Assembly: GCA_017882935.1 (NCBI GenBank)
Contig: JADGOP010000044.1
Span: 1-10,438 of the forward strand
Direction: 5' to 3'
DNA from: Actinomycetota bacterium
Lineage (GTDB): Bacteria > Actinomycetota > Acidimicrobiia > Acidimicrobiales > Iamiaceae
DNA length: 10,438 bases
The notes under the pieces are model-generated. The model saw nothing but the letters and a program-made list of their open reading frames with translations. It was not told the DNA's origin and ran no database searches. The position numbers and the translations under genes were made by a program. Shown piece by piece: positions 7,194-10,438 of this stretch (position 1 is the first letter of the stretch; the number at the start of each line of letters is the position of its first letter).

Positions 7194-7619
7194 TCAGACG
7201 ACCTTGAGGCCCATGGAGCGGGCGGTGCCACGCACCTGCTGCTTGGCAGCCTCGAGGTCGTTGGCGTTGAGGTCGGGCAGCTTGACCTGCGCGATCTCGG
7301 TGACCTGTGCGTCGGTGACCGAGCCGGCTTCCTCGCGGCCCGGCGCAGTGGACGCCTTGTCGATGCCCGCGGCCTCGCGCAGCAGCACGGGGGTGGGGGG
7401 CGTCTTGAGGACGAACGTGAACGACCGGTCCTCGAACACCGTGATCTCGACGGGCACGATGGTGCCGCGCTGGGCCTCGGTGGCCGCGTTGTAGGCCTTG
7501 CAGAAGTCCATGATGGCGACGCCGTGCGGGCCGAGCGCGGTACCGACGGGCGGGGCCGGGGTGGCCTGGCCGGCCGGGATCTGGATCTTGACGATCGCAG
7601 CGACCTTCTTCTTGGCCAT
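7194..7619 (-). CDS. rplK: 50S ribosomal protein L11, with altered thiostrepton-site loop
   Basis: A 141-residue protein of the GTPase-associated centre. The N-terminal domain (1-70) contains [15 protein letters not shown] and the C-terminal 23S rRNA-binding domain contains [12 protein letters not shown] and [10 protein letters not shown], all diagnostic. The ATG at 7619 has AAGGA five nt upstream. The conserved loop normally reads PPVGPALGQHGV or PPVGPALGQQGV; here it reads [12 protein letters not shown]. Thr27 therefore replaces the proline equivalent to E. coli Pro26, and Pro31 replaces the usual glutamine. The codon ACC for Thr27 is clear in the sequence. The 143-nt gap to nusG holds only a weak TACGCT -10-like site (7693-7688) without a convincing -35, so co-transcription with nusG remains possible. 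Confidence 0.97.
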   Translation of the reverse strand: MAKKKVAAIVKIQIPAGQATPAPPVGTALGPHGVAIMDFCKAYNAATEAQRGTIVPVEITVFEDRSFTFVLKTPPTPVLLREAAGIDKASTAPGREEAGSVTDAQVTEIAQVKLPDLNANDLEAAKQQVRGTARSMGLKVV

Positions 7620-7762
7620 GGAAATCCTTCACGTGGGGGCCCGTGCGAGCATCGCAGGGGCGGTTTCGGTGGAACGACGGACGGACGAGCGTAGGCGGGC
7701 ACCGGGGCGCGACGCCACCTGACGGTCGCGACGCTGCCCGACCGCACGGCCCGCGGCCGGCG

Positions 7763-8509
7763 TCAGAGCTTGGCGACCTGCGAGAACTCGAGCTCGACCG
7801 GGGTCTCCCGGCCGAAGATGTTGACGAGCACCTTGACCTTGAGCTGGTCCTCGTTGATCTCGACGATCTCGCCGGAGAAGTCGGCGAAGGGGCCTTCCTT
7901 GACCCGGACGGTCTCGCCCATCTCGTACTCGAGGCGGGGCTTGCCACGCTTCGACGGGGTGTCCTCGCCCTCGGGCTTGACCTGCAGGAAGGTCTCGACG
8001 TCGCGTCGGGGCAGCGGCGAGGGCTTGGTGCCCTGGCCGACGAAGCCGGTGACGCCGGGGGTGTTGCGGATGACGTACCAGGAGTCGTCGTCGAGGTCGC
8101 AGCGCACGAGGAGGTAGCCGGGGAAGACCTTCTTCTGCGACACCACCTTCTTGCCGCCCTTGAACTCGACGACCTCTTCCATGGGGATGACGACCTCGTG
8201 GATGCGCCCCTCCATGTTCATGGACGAGGTGCGGGCCTCGAGGTTCTGCTTGACCTTCTTCTCGTAGCCCGACTGGGTGTGGACCACGTACCAGCGACCC
8301 GGCCGGTCGTACGGGCTCTGCACCGGTTCGGGTGCCTCCTCCTCGAGGAGGGCCTCGGCGTCGATCACCTCGTCGGCCGCGGGCGCCGTGGGCGCCGCGT
8401 CGGCGGCGTCGGCGGGCACCACGGTGTCGACCGCGGCGGCGTCGGCCACCTCGGGCGCAGCGTCGAGGTCGACGTCGGCGGGCGGGGAATCTGGGGTGAG
8501 GAAGCTCAT
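7763..8509 (-). CDS. nusG: Transcription elongation and termination factor NusG
   Basis: A 248-residue protein. The NGN domain at about 71-175 begins [20 protein letters not shown] and includes [31 protein letters not shown]; it binds the polymerase clamp. The KOW domain at about 198-248 ([22 protein letters not shown]) binds Rho or ribosomal S10. A 68-residue Ala/Asp/Glu-rich N-terminal extension precedes the NGN domain, as in other actinobacterial NusG proteins. The start is the ATG at 8509, which overlaps the secE stop as ATGA, implying translational coupling; there is no good Shine-Dalgarno of its own. The longer in-frame ORF upstream is the shadow of secE. Confidence 0.97.
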   Translation of the reverse strand: MSFLTPDSPPADVDLDAAPEVADAAAVDTVVPADAADAAPTAPAADEVIDAEALLEEEAPEPVQSPYDRPGRWYVVHTQSGYEKKVKQNLEARTSSMNMEGRIHEVVIPMEEVVEFKGGKKVVSQKKVFPGYLLVRCDLDDDSWYVIRNTPGVTGFVGQGTKPSPLPRRDVETFLQVKPEGEDTPSKRGKPRLEYEMGETVRVKEGPFADFSGEIVEINEDQLKVKVLVNIFGRETPVELEFSQVAKL

Positions 8510-8826
8510 CGGGAGAAGACCTTGAGGACGAGGTGGCTGAGCCCGAGGTCGAGCAAGCCGATGGAGACGGTCAGCACCACGATCAGGGCGAACACGATGA
8601 CCGAGTAGTTGGCGACTTCCGTGCGGGTGGGGAACGAGACCTTGCGCAGCTCCGCCATGACCTCGCGGAGGTACTGACGGGCCCACTTGATCGGCGGCAG
8701 GCGCTTCTCGGTGGGCTTGGGCTTGGGTGTGGCCGGCGCCTTGCGCGCCTGGGGCGCAGGAGTGCCGTCGGCGCCCAGGGCACCCTGGCGCTGCAGCATG
8801 CGCTTCTGTTCTCGGTTCATCGCCAT
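8506..8826 (-). CDS. secE: Preprotein translocase subunit SecE
   Basis: A single-span subunit that clamps the SecY channel. The 106-residue form starts [14 protein letters not shown] at 8826; a second ATG at 8820 would shorten it by two residues, and neither has a clear Shine-Dalgarno. A basic, Pro/Ala/Lys-rich cytoplasmic region (about 1-45) precedes the amphipathic conserved helix ([20 protein letters not shown], about 51-70). One transmembrane helix follows (about 73-97, [22 protein letters not shown]). The VSFPTRTEV motif is characteristic. It sits directly after tRNA-Trp and overlaps nusG by ATGA, the standard arrangement. Longer upstream extensions would enter the tRNA and are rejected. 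Confidence 0.95.
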   Translation of the reverse strand: MAMNREQKRMLQRQGALGADGTPAPQARKAPATPKPKPTEKRLPPIKWARQYLREVMAELRKVSFPTRTEVANYSVIVFALIVVLTVSIGLLDLGLSHLVLKVFSR

Positions 8827-8913
8827 GGGGAAGGACACTTTCGGTTCAGCCGCAAGGCTGTGCGAGCAGCTGTGAGACACCAGTCGGGGCGCGACCGGCC
8901 AAGGAAGATGACG

Positions 8914-8986
8914 CAGGGCAGGAGGGACTTGAACCCCCAACCGCCGGTTTTGGAGACCGGTGCTCTACCAGTTGAGCTACTGCCCT
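8914..8986 (-). tRNA. tRNA-Trp (anticodon CCA)
   Basis: A 73-nt cloverleaf. The acceptor stem is AGGGCAG paired with CTGCCCT, with discriminator G at 8914 and no encoded CCA tail. The D arm is GCTC/GAGC, the anticodon stem CCGGT/ACCGG with loop CTCCAAA giving anticodon CCA at 8953-8951, and the T loop is TTCAAGT. It lies immediately upstream of secE, where actinobacteria normally place tRNA-Trp, and may be processed from a common transcript with secE-nusG. Confidence 0.97.
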
Positions 8987-9004
8987 CGGGGGTTGCCCGC
9001 GACG

Positions 9005-9013
9005 AGGTTAGCA
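9005..9013 (-). promoter_or_regulatory. Candidate extended -10 promoter for tRNA-Trp
   Basis: The minus strand reads TGCTAACCT, an extended -10 (TGn followed by TAACCT at 9010-9005), about 19 nt upstream of the mature tRNA 5' end. No convincing -35 hexamer lies at the expected distance, which is tolerable for extended -10 promoters. It would free tRNA-Trp, secE and nusG from dependence on the sigma/anti-sigma operon. Confidence 0.35.
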
Positions 9014-9047
9014 CCCGCCCCCGACGGCCCTTCCAGCGGGATCGGCC

Positions 9048-9401
9048 TCAGCCGGCCAGCGGACGGCGGTGGCGCACCCGGGTGGCGAACACGATGGCGC
9101 CCGCGGCACCCGCCGCGGTGGCCGCGGCGATGCCGCTCAGGTAGGCGGTGCGGCGGCCGGTGCGGGCCTCGCGCTCGTCGGGGTCGACGCCGTCGAGCGC
9201 CGCCAGGATCTCGGTGAGCAGGCCCGGCGCGGCGACCCACTCGCCCCGCAGGCCGTGCAGCGAGCGGAGCAGGCGGCGGTAGCGCACCAGCTCGGCCTGG
9301 CAGCGCAGGCACGCCTCGACGTGGGCGCGCCCGGCGCGGTCGAGCGTGACCGAGCCGTCGGCGACGCCGGGCAGGGTGTCGGTGAGCTGGTCACACGGCA
9401 T
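9048..9401 (-). CDS. Membrane-anchored zinc-finger anti-sigma factor
   Basis: A 117-residue partner of the upstream sigma factor. The N-terminal domain carries the ZAS zinc motif H-x3-C-x2-C (His27, Cys31, Cys34) with an additional Cys3 that could complete the site. A linker with a Leu-rich segment follows, then one predicted membrane helix (about 88-107, YLSGIAAATAAGAAGAIVFA), and the protein ends in a short Arg-rich tail. The topology is therefore an N-terminal cytoplasmic sigma-binding domain tethered to the membrane with almost no extracytoplasmic sensor. The ATG at 9401 overlaps the sigma gene by 11 nt, typical of co-translated sigma/anti-sigma pairs. The family is known to sequester ECF sigma factors; the signal sensed here is unknown. 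A longer start at 9470 would put 23 non-conserved residues before the zinc domain. Confidence 0.88.
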   Translation of the reverse strand: MPCDQLTDTLPGVADGSVTLDRAGRAHVEACLRCQAELVRYRRLLRSLHGLRGEWVAAPGLLTEILAALDGVDPDEREARTGRRTAYLSGIAAATAAGAAGAIVFATRVRHRRPLAG

Positions 9402-9993
9402 GGGCACGCCCCGGTGCTTCGACGCCTTCGACCGCGGTGGGGTCGCCGGGCAGGGGGAACAGGTCCTCACGGAGCTTGCGCCGCGCCCGGTGCAGGCGCA
9501 CCTTGGCGGCCGACTCGGAGATGCCCAGCTCGGCGGCGATGGACTCGTGGGGCAGGTCGTAGATGTCGCGCAGCACGACGACGGCCCGCAGCTTGGGGGG
9601 CAGCCGCCGCAGCGCGTCGGTGAGCTCGGCCCGCAGCGCCGCCTGGTCGGCCCGACCGGCGGGGTCGCCGTCGGGGTGCAGGTCGGCGACTGGCGCCTCG
9701 TCGTCGAGCACCTCGTGGCGGTTGCGCGCGCGCCGGCCGAGGTGCGTCGAGGCGCAGTTGGCGGTGATGCGGTACAGCCACGTCGAGAACTGCGCGTCGC
9801 CCCGGAACTTGGGCAGGCCCCGGTAGGCCCGTAGGTATGCCTCCTGGGTCACGTCGCGTGCGTCCTCCTCGTGCCCGAGGAGCCGGAGCGCCAACGTGTA
9901 CGTGTCGTGGTACGTGCGGCGCACCAGCTCGTCGAATGCGGCCCGGTCGCCCTCGGTGGAGAGCGCGACCAGCTCGTCGATGTCAGCTGGCAT
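9391..9993 (-). CDS. ECF-type RNA polymerase sigma factor
   Basis: A 200-residue group 4 sigma factor. Region 2 (about 18-88) includes DARDVTQEAYLRAYRGLPKF and the promoter-melting segment FSTWLYRITANCA. Region 4 (about 121-176) includes LRRLPPKLRAVVVLRDIY and the helix-turn-helix ESIAAELGISESAAKVRLHRA, which reads the -35 element. No region 1.1 or 3 is present, and the Pro-rich C-terminus is short. The start is the ATG at 9993 (MPADIDELVAL); it has no usable Shine-Dalgarno, and the upstream in-frame extension overlaps rpmG antisense-free sequence without homology. Its anti-sigma gene overlaps the 3' end by 11 nt. The pair lies between rpmG and tRNA-Trp. The regulon cannot be deduced from the window. 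Confidence 0.93.
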   Translation of the reverse strand: MPADIDELVALSTEGDRAAFDELVRRTYHDTYTLALRLLGHEEDARDVTQEAYLRAYRGLPKFRGDAQFSTWLYRITANCASTHLGRRARNRHEVLDDEAPVADLHPDGDPAGRADQAALRAELTDALRRLPPKLRAVVVLRDIYDLPHESIAAELGISESAAKVRLHRARRKLREDLFPLPGDPTAVEGVEAPGRAHAV

Positions 9994-10000
9994 CGGGGGA

Positions 10001-10030
10001 TCCGACCACGACAGGGACGAGACGGTTACC
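10001..10030 (-). promoter_or_regulatory. Candidate ECF-type promoter of the sigma gene
   Basis: The minus strand has GGTAACC (10030-10024), resembling the AAC-centred -35 of ECF promoters. After 17 nt comes GTCGGA (10006-10001), a possible -10. Initiation would fall at or next to the ATG at 9993, consistent with a leaderless mRNA and with the lack of a Shine-Dalgarno. It suggests autoregulation, but both elements are short and the call is speculative. Confidence 0.3.
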
Positions 10031-10073
10031 TGCACGCACGGCAGCGGACCACGGACCTGCGCCGGCCGAGGGG

Positions 10074-10241
10074 CTAGCGGGTCTCCTTGTGCACGGTGTG
10101 GGAGCGATCCCACCGACAGTACTTCTTCATCTCGATGCGCTCGCGGTCGTTCACCTTGTTCTTGGTGGTGATGTAGTTGCGGCGCCGGCAGACCTGGCAC
10201 TCCAGGGTGACGGCGATGCGCTTGTCGCTCGACTTGGCCAT
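10074..10241 (-). CDS. rpmG: 50S ribosomal protein L33, three-cysteine variant
   Basis: A 55-residue protein beginning [20 protein letters not shown], followed by the diagnostic [11 protein letters not shown] and KKYC segments and the C-terminal HTVHKETR. It sits near the ribosomal E site. Zinc-binding L33 has two CxxC knuckles. Here the first is intact (Cys15, Cys18), but the second has Cys42 followed by Asp45 where the fourth cysteine is expected (sequence YCRWDRSH). GAGGA four nt before the ATG gives a good ribosome site. It follows tuf by 28 nt and is probably co-transcribed with it; the TAG stop lies 80 nt before the sigma gene. Confidence 0.95.
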   Translation of the reverse strand: MAKSSDKRIAVTLECQVCRRRNYITTKNKVNDRERIEMKKYCRWDRSHTVHKETR

Positions 10242-10269
10242 GACTTCCTCTTCCTACTGAGAGCAGGTG

Positions 10270-10438
10270 CTACTTGATGATCTTGGTGACGCGGCCGGCG
10301 CCCACGGTGCGGCCACCCTCGCGGATGGCGAACCGCAGACCCTCGTCCATCGCGATCGGCGCGATGAGCTCCACGGTCAACTCGGTGTTGTCACCCGGCA
10401 TGCACATCTCGGTGCCCTCGGGCAACGTGATCGACCCG
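10270..10438 (-). CDS. tuf: Elongation factor Tu, C-terminal end only
   Basis: The last 55 codons of EF-Tu, entering from the right edge and ending at TAG (10272-10270). The sequence belongs to beta-barrel domain [23 protein letters not shown], then [20 protein letters not shown] and [11 protein letters not shown], which is diagnostic. This region contacts the tRNA acceptor and T arms and is near the kirromycin site. The GTPase domain lies outside the window. Adjacency to rpmG resembles the tuf-to-secE arrangement of several bacterial phyla rather than the str operon location usual in Mycobacterium, so a second tuf copy elsewhere is possible. Confidence 0.97.
   Translation of the reverse strand, partial: GSITLPEGTEMCMPGDNTELTVELIAPIAMDEGLRFAIREGGRTVGAGRVTKIIK

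Noticed and set aside
7747..7759. CGGCC-CGC-GGCCG hairpin just after nusG as a terminator
   Set aside because: The 5-bp stem with a 3-nt loop is expected by chance in sequence this GC-rich, and no U-tract follows.
8510..8686. Longer nusG start at 8686
   Set aside because: This segment is secE in another frame. The ATG at 8509 gives the ATGA overlap and a normal actinobacterial NusG length.
8847..8860. CAGCC-GCAA-GGCTG hairpin upstream of secE as a regulatory element
   Set aside because: A 5-bp stem alone, with no conserved context that I can recognise.
8827..8940. Longer secE start inside the tRNA-Trp region
   Set aside because: It would read through the 3' end of the tRNA, and the residues are unlike SecE.
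9994..10200. Longer sigma-factor frame starting within rpmG
   Set aside because: It overlaps the L33 coding sequence out of frame and adds residues without region 2 similarity.

Overview
The window is a high-GC chromosomal segment that reads almost entirely on the minus strand. It carries the universally conserved cluster tuf - rpmG - [sigma/anti-sigma] - tRNA-Trp - secE - nusG - rplK - rplA - rplJ - rplL - [lipoprotein] - rpoB. The RpoB, L11 and L10 sequences are actinobacterial in character: the core RpoB motifs match the mycobacterial protein closely, although the flanking genes differ from Mycobacterium and Streptomyces. The best guess is a deep-branching actinobacterium of the Acidimicrobiia type. 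That placement is an inference from remembered family sequences, not a computed one.

Layout in transcription order (right to left). The last 55 codons of EF-Tu (tuf) lie at the right edge, followed closely by the L33 gene rpmG. Next come an ECF sigma factor and an overlapping zinc-binding, single-membrane-span anti-sigma factor. Then follow tRNA-Trp(CCA), secE and nusG (overlapping by ATGA), rplK and rplA. A 410-nt gap holds an attenuator-like L10 leader on the minus strand and a small lipoprotein-like ORF on the plus strand. After that come rplJ and rplL with a GC-rich hairpin. A secreted lipoprotein gene of unknown function sits between rplL and rpoB. Finally there is a 374-nt regulatory region with two good sigma70-type promoters, and rpoB, which has a TTG start and runs off the left edge lacking roughly its last 50 codons.

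The conserved genes supply translation (EF-Tu, L33, L11, L1, L10, L7/L12, tRNA-Trp), protein export (SecE) and transcription (NusG, RNA polymerase beta). The interest lies in what interrupts this array: the sigma/anti-sigma pair in the rpmG-to-tRNA interval, the lipoprotein cassette between rplL and rpoB bounded by palindromic repeats on both sides, and the small antisense lipoprotein ORF in the rplA-rplJ gap. There are also point departures from conserved residues in L11, L33 and RpoB, and a leader upstream of rplJ that can adopt mutually exclusive structures. I found no CRISPR array, transposase, phage gene or clear new multi-gene system.
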